A stretch of DNA of 64,000 bases, taken from positions 6,527,495 through 6,591,494 of the forward strand of contig CM055100.1 in assembly GCA_029204225.1 (NCBI GenBank), in the 5' to 3' direction. A program made the translations under genes and the position numbers. Positions 20,766 through 31,600 of the stretch are shown piece by piece. How positions within the stretch are numbered: the first letter of the stretch is position 1; each line of letters starts with the position of its first letter. Source of the DNA: Diphasiastrum complanatum (Eukaryota; Streptophyta; Lycopodiopsida; Lycopodiales; Lycopodiaceae). Below the pieces are notes generated by a model. The model had not been told where the DNA came from, searched no databases, and saw nothing but the letters and a program-made list of their open reading frames with translations.

Positions 20766-21418
20766 TGTGAAAAATTGTCAACTAGTAGTATTTTCCTAAC
20801 TTGAGATTTTGTAGGCCTATGGCCAAATAAAAGTTAGAGATAGGTTCATACATGTATGTAGAGGCCCAAAGTATGTGTACACTACTTTTGAGGTCACATT
20901 AATTAGAGGAGGTCGAGTGTGGAGCTCTTCTATTGGCTCATAATTTGGTGCATTCCTATTTGACCAAATTTCTAGGTAGATGGGTGAATCCTATTGGACC
21001 CCAATTTTAGCCTATCATAAGACAAGTGGCCAAGAGGCACTATGGCTGCTATAAATAGCCATCTCCACGAGTATGTACACATCTCATTTTCATTCTATTG
21101 AATGAATGTTATGCTCTTTGAAGATCCATCTTCTTCTCTCTCACTTTTTTGTTCATATCTTGCATTCTAGCCACTAGAATTGTGATTTCTTTGTTGCTAT
21201 GGCTTCACACGTGTGAAATGCAGGTTGTAGGCTCTGAAGTACGGACAGGGACAGCAAGTTTCTGTTTGTGGAAGCTTATGATCAGATCTTGATGTTTAGT
21301 TGATGTTTAGTATGCTTAACATCACAATTTCTATCATTTTTTCAATCTAGATGTGCATAACTTCCATGGCCAAGATCTTTATGAAACTTTAGCATCTTTT
21401 GGATCTGAGTTTTTCACA
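20766..21418 (+). repeat. 5' LTR of F2
   Basis: The LTR is 653 bp, starting TGTGAAAAATTG and ending TTTTTCACA. The perfect 14 bp palindrome ttcacacgtgtgaa, with a CACGTG core, is at 21204-21217. A TATA-like gctataaatagcc at about 21050-21062 is a good promoter candidate, which places the palindrome about 150 bp downstream of it, in the R/U5 part or leader. Confidence 0.94.
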
Positions 21419-21430
21419 TGGTATCAGAGC
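21419..21430 (+). other. Primer binding site of F2
   Basis: TGGTATCAGAGC directly follows the LTR, complementary to the 3' end of initiator methionine tRNA. Confidence 0.94.
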
Positions 21431-22027
21431 ATTAGGCGGCCAAATGTGCAGGTTTTGCCAGATTTAGAAGAGATTTGTGGGCGAGTTTGCTTTTGTAGCA
21501 TTCCAATCAAGTTTCTAGCTAAAAATCTTGTTGATTTATGTGTAGAAATTGGATCTTTGTGATCAAAACATCATTTGTATGCATTTCAATTGAAGTAGGG
21601 CGAATTACCTCTGTACTTATCAGAATAAGGAGACAAAATTTGTTTTGGAAAGAGGGAGATGCAAGATCCAACAAGATCCTATTAGTTTTCCATTCTAGCA
21701 TATAGTTTTTTGATTCAATTTCTTGCTTCTTCATGTCAAAAACTTCAAAATTGATGTAACCCTCTGATTTTCAGTTTGCTGAATGATTCAAGAGTGTATT
21801 TCAATCTTAGGAGTGAGGGAAAAGCAAGTATATTGAGGTTTGGTCTTGGTTTGATCAAGAAATCATAAAACTAGTGGCTAAAATTGAGGAAAAAGTGAGG
21901 AAAAGAGAGAAAAAGTAAGGTTTTAGGTTCCAAATCTTTGTGATTTCTTCTTGTGTTTCATTTGTTGATTCAAGAGAGTGCTTAGTGCATTGGAACAGGT
22001 CAAAGATCAGAGATCAATCATTGCAAC
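21431..22027 (+). other. Untranslated leader of F2
   Basis: About 600 bp of non-coding sequence lies between primer site and gag ATG. No repeats like those of the F1 leader are seen, and no long open frame in plus orientation. Confidence 0.6.
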
Positions 22028-25000
22028 ATGGCTACAAATGGAGGCTACATGTTGGAAAGCAATGATAGGCTTACCTCCCTCAACTATTCTACTTGGAAAG
22101 TAAGGATGGAGTCTTTGCTTGAGATGAATGAGTTGATGGATATTGTTGTAGGTGTGGAGGAGAGACCTTTGGCACCTCAAGAACAATTGAGGTATGACAA
22201 GAGGGCAAAGAAAGCCCTTCACATGATCAAGATGAATGTGACAAATGAGCTTATCAAAGAGGTTGGTAAGTGCACATCATCTAGTGAAGCTTGGGAAGCC
22301 TTGAAGAAGGTTTATGAATCCAAGTCTACTTCTAGAGTGTTGACTTTAAGAAGGCAAATCTTTTCTTGTATGCAAAAGAAGAGTGAGAGTGGACATGCTT
22401 TTGTTTTGAGAGTTAAAGCATTGAATGATGAGTTAGCATGCATTAATGATGGCATAAATAATGAGGAGCTTGTTCAAGTGATTCTCAATGGCTTGTTGGA
22501 TGATCATGCTAATCTTGTTCAAAGTTATGCTATCCAAAAATGTTTACCAAGTGTTGGAGACTTGCAAGAGGTCTTGTTGGCTGAAGAATTCAGGTTGCAA
22601 GCAAGAGTGGGAGCATCTTCTACATCTCAAGGAGGAGAAGAGGAGGCAATGTTCTCTAAAGGCAAGTTCAAGGGCAAAGGTAAAAGCAATTGGTCTAAAG
22701 GGCAAGACCAAGGTGAGCACTCTACTTTTGGCAAAAAGAAGGATAGATCTAAGCTAAAATGTTTCTATTGTGGAGTCAAAGGGCATTTTGCTAGTGATTG
22801 TTTCAAGAAAAAGAGGGATCAAGGGGAAAAGCAAACCAATCTAACTATTGATGAGGGTGGGGATGAGCTTCTTTCAAATGATGCTTTTGTTATGTCATCT
22901 TGCTTGTTGGCTAATCATGGAGACATTGATCCTTGGTGGATTGATAGTGGAGCCACTTCTCATATGACATATCATAAAGAGTATTTTTCATCTTTAATGG
23001 CATTTGATGGTGATAGGAAGGTAATCTATACCGCAAATGATGGTGAGTGTACAATCAAGGGGATTGGCACAATTCCTATTTCACTTTCTACAAATAGGAA
23101 TATAGAATTGAAAGATGTTTTGCTCATTCCATCCATTACCAAGAACTTACTTAGTGTAAGCCAAATGCTTGACAAAGGATTCAAAGTTGAGTTTGATGGT
23201 GATGCTTGCTTGATCAAAAAGGGGTGTAGTATCATTGCAAAAGGGAAAAGGCAAGGGAAATTGTTCAAGCTTGATGCATGTGTTGTTGCTAACCAAGTTG
23301 GATGCATGGCAAATGAACAAATGTCAATTCAAGAGGTATGGCATAAAAGGATGGGACATCTCAACTACAAGGCCTTGGAGGTAATAGCCAAAAAGGAGGT
23401 AGTAAGGGGACTTCCCAAGTCTCTTACTTGCTTGAATCATGTTTGTGAAGAATGTGCTTTGTCTAAATCACATAGATTGCCATATACTAGATCTATATCT
23501 AGATCTAAGATGCCTTTTTCTCTCTTGCATTCGGATATTCATGGTGTTACTACAATTAGCAATGGAGGTGCTAAGATGTATGTAACTTTCATTGATGATT
23601 TTAGTAGATTTTGTTGGGTTTATCTACTAAAGAGCAAGGATGAGGTGTTTGATGTGTTTGTCAAGTTCAAAGTTGCTATTGAGACTCAATTTACAACCAA
23701 AATCAAATGCTTGAGGAGCGACAATGGTGGTGAATACATTTCTAACAAATTCAAAGCCTTTTGCGATGAGCATGGGATCAAGAGGGAGTACACATGTCCA
23801 AGAACACCACAACAAAATGGAGTGGCCGAGAGGAAGAATAGAACCTTGTGTGAGAGTGCAAAGGCAATGAGATTGAATGCTAATCTTCCTAAACCTTTTT
23901 GGAGTGATGCTTTGTTGTGTGCAAATTTCCTTTGCAATAGATGGCCAAGTGTTGTATTGGAAGGAAAAACCCCTTTTGAAGCTTTGTTTGGTATGAAGCC
24001 TAATGTCAAGTTTCTAAGAACTTTTGGATGCATTTGCTACTTCAACATTACTCTTGATGATAGAACTAAGGAGGATCCATCTTCAAGAAAGGGCATTTTT
24101 GTTGGTTATAGTGAAGTAAGCAAAGCATATAGGATTTATGTTCCTTCAATCAAGAAAGTGTTCACAAGTAGGGATGTCATTTTTGATGAAAGTAACATTC
24201 CAAAAGTTGTTTCAAGTGATGATGGTGTTGTTGCAACTAATGTGCTTGATGACAATGGAGTTGATGACACATTGGATGTGGATGTTGAAGAAGCCTCTTC
24301 AAGTCAAATTCCAAGGAGAACTCCAAGGCATAAAGTGAAACCCTCAAGGCTCACTTATGATGGCAAAGGTAAGCAAGTGGTGGATGGATCCAACTATGCT
24401 TTCCTAACTTCTTTTGATGTACCTTCATGTGTAGATGAAGCAAGGCAAAAAGAGGAATGGATCCAAGCAATGGATCTTGAGTTTGAAGCACTTATGAAGA
24501 ACAACACATGGAGATTGGTGGAGCTTCCAAAGGGCAAAAGTGCAATTGGATGCAAATGGATCTTCAAGGTAAAGACAAATCAAGATGGATCTATCAACAA
24601 GTTCAAGGCAAGGTTGGTGGCTAAAGGTTATGCTCAAGAGCATGGCATTGACTATGAGGAAACCTTTGCACCCGTGGCAAAGATGGTGAGCATAAGAGTA
24701 ATCATTTCCCTTGCAACTCTTTATGGATGGGATCTTTGGCAATTAGACATTTCTAATGCTTTCTTGAATGGTGATCTTGAAGAGGAAGTCTACATGGAGC
24801 AACCCGAGAGCTATGTTTCTCATAGCAAGCCTAATCATGTGTGTTTTCTACAAAAAAGTTTGTATGGTCTTAAGCAAGCACCAAGGAGTTGGTATGCTAG
24901 GCTTAACTCTTTTCTACTTTCTCAAAACTTCACTATGAGTGAGTATGATCATTCACTTTACTTTAGAATTAGTGCTAATGATGTTACAATCCTTCTAATT

Positions 25001-25978
25001 TATGTGGATGACATTATTTTAAGTGGAGGGAACAAGGAAGATATAGAAGATATCAAGAAAGCACTAAAAAAGGAATTTGAAGTGCATGATCTTGGTCTTT
25101 TGAGCTATATCTTAGGAATAGAAGTAATTAGAACTTCTCAAATCACTTTTATTTCACAAGAGAAGTATGCTATTTCTATTCTCAATAGATTTCATATGGT
25201 AGATGCAAATCCTATTGATACACCTATGGAATCACATGTAAAGCTAACTATAAGAGGTAATGAAAGATCCTTCGAGGACATTACTCTCTATAGGAAGCTA
25301 ATAGGTTCTCTTATATATCTAACCATCACAAGACCTGATTTATCTTATTGTGTTGGTAGATTAAGCCAATTCATGCAAGATCCTAGCATAGAACATTGGA
25401 AACTAGGAAAGAGGATCTTGAGATACATCTCGGGAACAAAAGATTTTGGCATTGTTTATAGAGGCTCATCACCTAACTTATTTGGTTTTTCAGATTCAGA
25501 TTTTGCAGGAGACCTTATGGATAGAAAATCCATAAATGCACATGCTATTTTCATAGGTGATGGAGCTATCTCATGGATGTCGAAGAAACAAGCAACTATA
25601 TCACTTTCTTCTAGTGAGGCCGAGTACAAAGCTTTGACATCATGCACAAAGGAGATGGTGTGGATCAAGAGGATGATTATGGAGCTTCATTTGCTGGATT
25701 TTTCAGAGAGTCCAATCATCTTTTGTGACAACCTTTCAGCCCAAAGTCTAGCAAGCAATCCGGTTTTCCATGCAAGGAGCAAACATATCGAGGTGGCTTA
25801 CCATTTTGTGAGAGAACAAGTGTTGGCAAAAGAGATCAAGCTTGAACATGTCCCATCAAAGGAATGTGTGGCTGATATCTTTACCAAAGCATTGGGAAAG
25901 GACTTATTTTTCAAGCATAGAACAAGTCTTGGTGTACTTTCTAAATCTATGCTAAAACTAGTTGAAGAGGGAGTGTGA
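22028..25978 (+). CDS. Intact copia gag-pol polyprotein of F2 (1316 aa)
   Basis: This single frame has all copia domains. Gag covers 1-200 (NYSTWKVRMESLLE near 19). A basic linker leads to the CCHC knuckle C245, C248, H253, C258. The protease has DSGA at 306-309. The integrase zinc ligands are H439, H444, C473, C476 and its catalytic residues D503, D565 and E601. The integrase C-terminal motif KGIFVGYSEVSKAY is near 688. RT runs about 825-1070 with the FAPVAKM motif and YVDD at 992-995. RNase H has FSDSDFAGD, SSSEAEYKAL and CDNLSAQSLA, and ends near VADIFTKALGKD. The TGA stop uses bases of the 3' LTR. The frame has no stop or frameshift. Together with the young LTRs, this makes it the best candidate here for a competent element. 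Confidence 0.96.
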   Translation: MATNGGYMLESNDRLTSLNYSTWKVRMESLLEMNELMDIVVGVEERPLAPQEQLRYDKRAKKALHMIKMNVTNELIKEVGKCTSSSEAWEALKKVYESKSTSRVLTLRRQIFSCMQKKSESGHAFVLRVKALNDELACINDGINNEELVQVILNGLLDDHANLVQSYAIQKCLPSVGDLQEVLLAEEFRLQARVGASSTSQGGEEEAMFSKGKFKGKGKSNWSKGQDQGEHSTFGKKKDRSKLKCFYCGVKGHFASDCFKKKRDQGEKQTNLTIDEGGDELLSNDAFVMSSCLLANHGDIDPWWIDSGATSHMTYHKEYFSSLMAFDGDRKVIYTANDGECTIKGIGTIPISLSTNRNIELKDVLLIPSITKNLLSVSQMLDKGFKVEFDGDACLIKKGCSIIAKGKRQGKLFKLDACVVANQVGCMANEQMSIQEVWHKRMGHLNYKALEVIAKKEVVRGLPKSLTCLNHVCEECALSKSHRLPYTRSISRSKMPFSLLHSDIHGVTTISNGGAKMYVTFIDDFSRFCWVYLLKSKDEVFDVFVKFKVAIETQFTTKIKCLRSDNGGEYISNKFKAFCDEHGIKREYTCPRTPQQNGVAERKNRTLCESAKAMRLNANLPKPFWSDALLCANFLCNRWPSVVLEGKTPFEALFGMKPNVKFLRTFGCICYFNITLDDRTKEDPSSRKGIFVGYSEVSKAYRIYVPSIKKVFTSRDVIFDESNIPKVVSSDDGVVATNVLDDNGVDDTLDVDVEEASSSQIPRRTPRHKVKPSRLTYDGKGKQVVDGSNYAFLTSFDVPSCVDEARQKEEWIQAMDLEFEALMKNNTWRLVELPKGKSAIGCKWIFKVKTNQDGSINKFKARLVAKGYAQEHGIDYEETFAPVAKMVSIRVIISLATLYGWDLWQLDISNAFLNGDLEEEVYMEQPESYVSHSKPNHVCFLQKSLYGLKQAPRSWYARLNSFLLSQNFTMSEYDHSLYFRISANDVTILLIYVDDIILSGGNKEDIEDIKKALKKEFEVHDLGLLSYILGIEVIRTSQITFISQEKYAISILNRFHMVDANPIDTPMESHVKLTIRGNERSFEDITLYRKLIGSLIYLTITRPDLSYCVGRLSQFMQDPSIEHWKLGKRILRYISGTKDFGIVYRGSSPNLFGFSDSDFAGDLMDRKSINAHAIFIGDGAISWMSKKQATISLSSSEAEYKALTSCTKEMVWIKRMIMELHLLDFSESPIIFCDNLSAQSLASNPVFHARSKHIEVAYHFVREQVLAKEIKLEHVPSKECVADIFTKALGKDLFFKHRTSLGVLSKSMLKLVEEGV

Positions 25979-26626
25979 AAAATTGTCAACTAGTAGTATT
26001 TTCCTAACTTGAGATTTTGTAGGCCTATGGCCAAATAAAAGTTAGAGATAGGTCCATACATGTATGTAGAGGCCCAAAGTATGTGTACACTACTTTTGAG
26101 GTCACATTAATTAGAGGAGGTCGAGTGTGGAGCTCTTCTATTGGCTCATAATTTGGTGCATTCCTATTTGACCAAATTTCTAGGTAGATGGGTGAATCCT
26201 ATTGGACCCCAATTTTAGCCTATCATAAGACAAGTGGCCAAGAGGCACTATGGCTGCTATAAATAGCCATCTCCACGAGTATGTACACATCTCATTTTCA
26301 TTCTATTGAATGAATGTTATGCTCTTTGAAGATCCATCTTCTTCTCTCTCACTTTTTTGTTCATATCTTGCATTCTAGCCACTAGAATTGTGATTTCTTT
26401 GTTGCTATGGCTTCACACGTGTGAAATGCAGGTTGTAGGCTCTGAAGTACGGACAGGGACAGCAAGTTTCTGTTTGTGGAAGCTTATGATCAGATCTTGA
26501 TGTTTAGTTGATGTTTAGTATGCTTAACATCACAATTTCTATCATTTTTTCAATCTAGATGTGCATAACTTCCATGGCCAAGATCTTTATGAAACTTTAG
26601 CATCTTTTGGATCTGAGTTTTTCACA
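25974..26626 (+). repeat. 3' LTR of F2
   Basis: The LTR is 653 bp, the same as the 5' copy apart from one base seen by eye. The palindrome ttcacacgtgtgaa is at 26412-26425. The polypurine tract gaagagggag precedes it. It is followed by the duplicated target AGTAA at 26627-26631. Confidence 0.95.
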
Positions 26627-26631
26627 AGTAA

Positions 26632-27126
26632 CACAAACAGAAAACACTCTCCACAACAAGCTCACATGGCAACTATATTTCAAAAAATGTGTACATATAG
26701 TTGTTCACTCGAGCAACCCATGCATGACCCAGGTTGCCGTTGGCGGGACGCGTGTCCCGTCGACTTGCCTCGTGGCGAGACCAACTGATCCTTATCAATT
26801 GATAGGACCCACAGTACAGTAGCACAATGATTCTACTTTAATTCTAACTGACGGATCGTCCACCACCAATCACACAATTGATCGCCCAAGGCAAACCAAG
26901 GGAGGTCATTATGACTCTAAAAAGGATATCGTGAGATGGGTGGATGCATTGGCGACAATTGACTATATGGCTGGGCATGCTTGTCAACCAGGTTCAGATC
27001 CAAAACCCAGCACATCTTCACCCAAGTGCTATACCTTGGACACACCAATTACTTTCGAGATGAATATGATCAATGTAGCATAGTTTTCTATGAAAAGTAT
27101 TGAGGACCCTGTGGATGATGATTTAG
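26632..27126 (+). pseudogene. Unassigned coding-like remnant, similar to 31513-31328 on the minus strand
   Basis: The stretch 26846-27042 encodes a peptide with KGGHYDSKKDIVRWVDALAT and DPKPSTSSPKCYTLD. It closely matches the peptide encoded on the minus strand at 31513-31328 (KGGHYDSETDVVRWTDALAT, KPSTSSPKCYTMD). The protein family is not recognised. The surroundings are gypsy-like, so it may be part of a gypsy gag or leader protein. Stops flank it. The first 180 bp probably belong to element G. Confidence 0.55.
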
Positions 27127-27601
27127 TGTTGTGGGTATTCCTGCACAATAATAAACAAGTGGGTCCCACCACTTAGATATTGTTGGCCAAGCCTTACCTA
27201 GTGGGCCCCACCATAGTACATTGTAAGTAGGGTAATAAGTGCAAAGGCACTGACATCCTACGCGTATAAGCCCAACCCAATGAGCACAAGTAGCAAGTTG
27301 TAATTCCTAGGAATAAGAGACTAGGGGCTTAAAACTCTAAAATGACATTAGAGGCCCTAAGTCAAGTTGCAAATAAAAAAGCCAAAAGGACCCAACTTAA
27401 AACTCACATGAATCATGTGAGTGCCCTTGTGCTTTCTTGTCACCAATAGATTTAAGTCGTGTTTATTTTAAAGGCTTGGATTAGAATCCTTGCCCCAATG
27501 AAGTGGCCAATGAGAGTGAAGGAGGCTCACCTCTAAAATCTATAAGAGGGAGCCATTTTCATTGTATTGTATCATCTTTCATCTAATACTTTGTTGGTCT
27601 C

Positions 27602-27702
<101 letters not shown>

Positions 27703-27799
27703 GTTGAGATAGAATAGCTTTGGGTAGGCACTCGAGCCCCCAAAGCCTTTCTCAACCTAGGCCTTCTCTCTCTCCATCTCTCCACTCTCTTTCTCCTCT

Positions 27800-28190
27800 T
27801 TTAAAACTTTGCAAAAAAACCCAAAAAAAATGCACTTTTTTCAAGAGTTTTGGAGTTTCCTTGGGAAGTAACTCACACAGTTTGGTGAGCAGGTGAATCT
27901 GACTTAGATGAAACTGCATACCACTCTACAAGGGTTTGTTCTTAGAAAATCTTAAAATTTTGCAAAAAAAACCCTAGAAAATACATTTTTTTCAAGATTT
28001 TTTGAGTTTCCTTGGGAAGTAACTCTTGCAACTTTGTGAACTAGAGAATCTAACTCCGATACAAGCACATATTAGTCTGTAAGGGTTAGTTCCCATAAAA
28101 TCTTAAAATTTTGCAAAAAAACACCAAAAAGAATGCACTTTTTTCATTCTTTTTTTAGATCCGCTGGGAAGTAACCTTTGCAAAGAGTTT
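27800..28190 (+). repeat. Tandem repeat, period about 151 bp, about 2.6 units
   Basis: Units start near 27800, 27952 and 28103. Each begins with aaaattttgcaaaaaaa (the first slightly different). Next come an acttttttcaag-type block, gggaagtaactc and finally agaatct/gaatctga with a gggttngttc tail. Units differ by substitutions and short indels, so the array is old. It lies in the leader-like region of a gypsy-type element. Confidence 0.85.
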
Positions 28191-28838
28191 TATAGGTATA
28201 TATAACCTAGATCTGGCTATTGTGAAATTTTGTGAAGATCCAATGGCTAGATTTAGAAATATCTAAGAAAAAGTGCCAAAAAACTAAGTTTTTTCAATAT
28301 CCTGACAAATTTGTCCATCAAGAATTCTTGCAGAACTCACATTATCTAGAAATGGTCCAGATACACTACTATAGGAAGGTTGAAGATTAGATTCACTCAG
28401 ATCTAAAGAAATCTCAAAAAAAAAAAAACCCACAAAAAACCAAGAAAAAGAGCTAAAATTACACTGTTAGCCAACTGAAACTGATCAGATCTTGCCAAAT
28501 CTAGGTTGTAGTCACAACATCTATTGATATCCAACACCCTAGACTTAATCAAGTGAATGAACCTCAGATCAAGCCGATCAGTTCCCTCCACATCAGCCAC
28601 CATCCATCCATCATTCTTCTATCCCATCTCTATTTCATCTTCTATCTCTATCTCTGTTAGATAGATCCTCTTTCCATTCTTATCCTTATTGATCTATCTG
28701 TATTTACTCTTTTCTCTTCTTCTTCTTCTTCTTCTCCATCTTCTAAAAAAAAAAAAAAAGTTTGGAACACCAGCGTCATTGAGGAAACCTTGAAGCAATT
28801 CACCAACCAGCTACTTTGCGACATTCTAGTGGTGAACT

Positions 28839-29450
28839 ATGGAGACTGCCCTTGTAGGATTATCGAAATTAAAAAAGTTCCCTGATGAAACAATTCGAGA
28901 CTACACCTGTCGGATCTATTATCTAGTGAAGGATTATGATCCTCCGATTTTCCAACAGATCATCATGACAAAATACTATGCCGGACTACCCAAAAGGATC
29001 ACATCTAGTATGGAAGAATTAGCATCCTATGCGTCACTTGCACAACTTTGTAAGGATGCTGCCTTGATGGAAATCTCACTTGGGAAGAAGGATTTTTCCT
29101 ATCTAGATGGGGAATCAAAGGAACAAAGGTTGACAACAAGCGATGATCCAACAAGAATGGAACTCCATGCAAGGCAACAAAGTGTAGCAAGGTCAAGCAG
29201 ATCAAGTAAAGTGGAAGAGCAAGAACCTTGCACTTCAAGCTGTCAACAAGCTTATGCTCGCTCTATTAAGTTTCTTGAAAAGGAAGAATGTACCTTTTGC
29301 TTTGGAGATCATCCAAGTACCAGGTGTCCAAACAAGAATTCATGCTTATCAAAAGGACAAAATACAGAGCAACAAGTTCGTCGGCAACAAGATCCAGCGG
29401 TTCAACGGTCATTTAGGCAATATTGCACATTTTATATAAATGGAAATTGA
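28839..29450 (+). pseudogene. gypsy-like gag fragment with one zinc knuckle
   Basis: The frame is 203 codons. The N-terminal 90 residues look like a capsid region (LSKLKKFPDETIRDYTCRIY, then MTKYYAGLPKRITSSMEEL), as in retrotransposon gag proteins that mark a chain leaving a polyprotein. Charged residues follow, then CTFCFGDHPSTRCP, close to CX2CX4HX4C but one residue short. The frame ends soon after. No pol follows on this strand. The start was chosen as the first ATG; the true gag start may lie upstream in another frame near 28761. Confidence 0.6.
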
Positions 29451-29944
29451 AAATTCTTACGATATATGACAAAATTTGGATAATGTGAGATCATAAGACT
29501 CCACATATCCCCTTCCTCAACTGTGCAGTGGCTTGCAAACAATCTGATTTATGTCCTTCTTTGTCGCTTTTGGCTAGCTGGCTTGCTGTGGAAAATAGTC
29601 TTGGCTCGGGCTTCATTCTCTTCATTTTCTTGTTCCAATGTCAGTCCTTTTGTTGCCAGAAAATAGTTGTTCTTCTAGTTGTAGTCTTCTTGGAATGACA
29701 AATTTGGATAACCACCCATTCCTTGATTGCCGATTGGTGCAAGGGGTTTATCAATTAATGTATTATTAACAAGATGTGTATATCAACTATCCTCGGTCAG
29801 AATTTCAGACATCTCGGCAGAAGGGACAGTTAGTGAAAGGGCAACATATGTATATTAGAGAAATTTCTCTTAAATATACAGTTGTTGAACAGACAGGAGG
29901 GCATATGAAATGAGAGAAGCAATATTTACATGGTTGTAAGTATA
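29451..29944. other. Unassigned spacer
   Basis: On the minus strand this follows the stop of the long post-pol frame. It has stops in all frames and no recognised motif. It may be the 3' untranslated part or LTR of the minus-strand gypsy-like element. Confidence 0.4.
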
Positions 29945-31130
29945 CTATGGTCTAGTTATTGGGTTAGTGGAGCGAAGTATATTATTTGCTTTTACTTCCT
30001 CCAAATAATGAGAATAGTTAGTTTCCCAATCTGTGTAGATTTTCCACAGATCAGGGAATAAGAACTGATGAGTAACTTGGGAAGAAACTGATTTAGAGTT
30101 AGAAACAACTTCTTTCACATCAAAAATGTTAATTGATTCTAACTTATTCAAATACTCATCCAATGCTGGAAAAATATTATTTTCAAATGTTCTTAGGTAT
30201 TCTAAGATGTATATATACAAGGATCCTGTGACCACATGAATATAATTAGTTTGCACATTAAACTTGTTCTGAACAATGGCAAGGACGAGGATTCTTTTTT
30301 GATGTATAGTTAATCTAGACCATAAAGTATTTATGTTAGAAAAAGTCCAAGGGTTCTCCCATTGTTCTTTTGTGTAACCAAAAAATTTAGGTAAGAAAAG
30401 GTAATCCATTCTCCATTGGAGTTCTAGACTACAAAAAGGTGGAATAAAAAATGTTAGTTCCTGATGAAATGTCTGAAATTCTAACCTTAGTAGTGAGTAG
30501 ACAATCTTGTTTTTCTTTACAGCTGCTCCACTTGGTGACGTCTGGGCTTGGTATGGAATGATGCTTAACGCCTCAGGTTGGTCTTCAGTAGCTTGTACCT
30601 CTGCAGCATCCTTGGCTTCAGTCTGTGTTTCTTGATCTCTCAGGATCTACCTGCCGATGATATCCATTTAAATGGCCTTTTTTGACATTACTGGTGCTGG
30701 CTCATCTGTCTACGTCTCCTGATCTTGTCCTTGCGCTGGTTCTTCTGCATCATAAATCTACATTTGGCTTGATTGGAATTTGGCCTCTTCTAATTCTTCC
30801 TTCAGCTTCTCATAAGCAATCATCTGCGACTATAGATATTGCATCTGGAAGGTCTGGATCATCCTCTCCTGGATTCCCTTCCATGCTACCGGATCAATTC
30901 GGTACTTGCCATGAGATACACAGGCACCGAGTGTGACTTCGGCGCTGATTCGCCATAGTATTGCCTCTTCGGCCTGTTTCTTGTATATCTGATTGTCTTT
31001 CTTTAACATTTCTATTGAATTTTGCAGTTGGGCAATTGATTCCTGAGCACTGCTGAGTTCATTGCTCAGCTCCGCATTGCTACTCTGAAGAGTAGTTTGC
31101 ACTCGTCTCTCCTCCTGCAAAGTAGCCTAC

Positions 31131-31600
31131 AGGGTCTGTGCAAGGATTAAAGCTAGCAAGAATTGCCATGAAGCTGGCAGATCAATCCTGTGTAAAACCA
31201 AAAGGTGTAGTTGCTGATATCCTTCTAAAGATAGCAGGCATGCAGTTTGTGATTACTGATGGGACGATTGCCTCTCTCCTTTGGCATTCGATCCAAATAA
31301 GTTGATGGCCTTAGAGCAAATCAAAGATCAGTCCATAGTGTAACACTTGGGTGAAGATGTACTAGGTTTAGGATATGATTCATATTGACATTTCCGACAG
31401 TCAATAGTTGCTAATGCATCCGTCCATCTCACGACATCCGTCTCTGAATCATAGTGACCTCCCTTGGCTGGCCTTGGGCAATCAATCGTGTGATCTGTCA
31501 TGGATGATCCGTCATCAGCTTTGGGTGCAATAAGTTTCACCGCCCATGTGGTTGGATCAACCTTCACAACCTACTCTTTATTCTTGAAGGTGAGTTTCCT
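31131..31600. other. Inserted patch inside the post-pol ORF
   Basis: This interval breaks the coiled-coil frame of the surrounding ORF. On the minus strand 31513-31328 encodes the peptide also found at 26846-27042. On the plus strand 31141-31262 encodes a gypsy protease fragment. The two parts have opposite orientation, so at least two events built it. Confidence 0.55.
31141..31262 (+). pseudogene. Ty3/gypsy aspartic protease fragment
   Basis: The plus strand encodes ARIAMKLADQSCVKPKGVVA followed by DILLKIAGMQFVITD. This resembles the second half of gypsy retropepsins, where LADGS..KP.GVV.D..VKV..F.FP.DF is the usual pattern. The catalytic DSG half is missing. It lies antisense to the surrounding minus-strand ORF. 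Confidence 0.7.

Larger units (their letters stand above)
20766..26626 (+). mobile_element. Ty1/copia element F2, complete and young
   Basis: F2 is 5861 bp with LTRs of 653 bp each (20766-21418 and 25974-26626), a primer site, a 1316-codon intact gag-pol, a polypurine tract and the 5 bp duplication AGTAA. By eye the two LTRs differ at one base (ttcatacat against tccatacat, about 100 bp in). It sits in the LTR of element G. It is a relative of F1: domain order, spacing and many motifs agree, but the LTRs have diverged outside their ends. Confidence 0.96.

Noticed and set aside
28403-28603. 66-codon minus-strand frame ending in an FF-rich tail
   Set aside because: The tail is the translated A-run of the leader. 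No other support.
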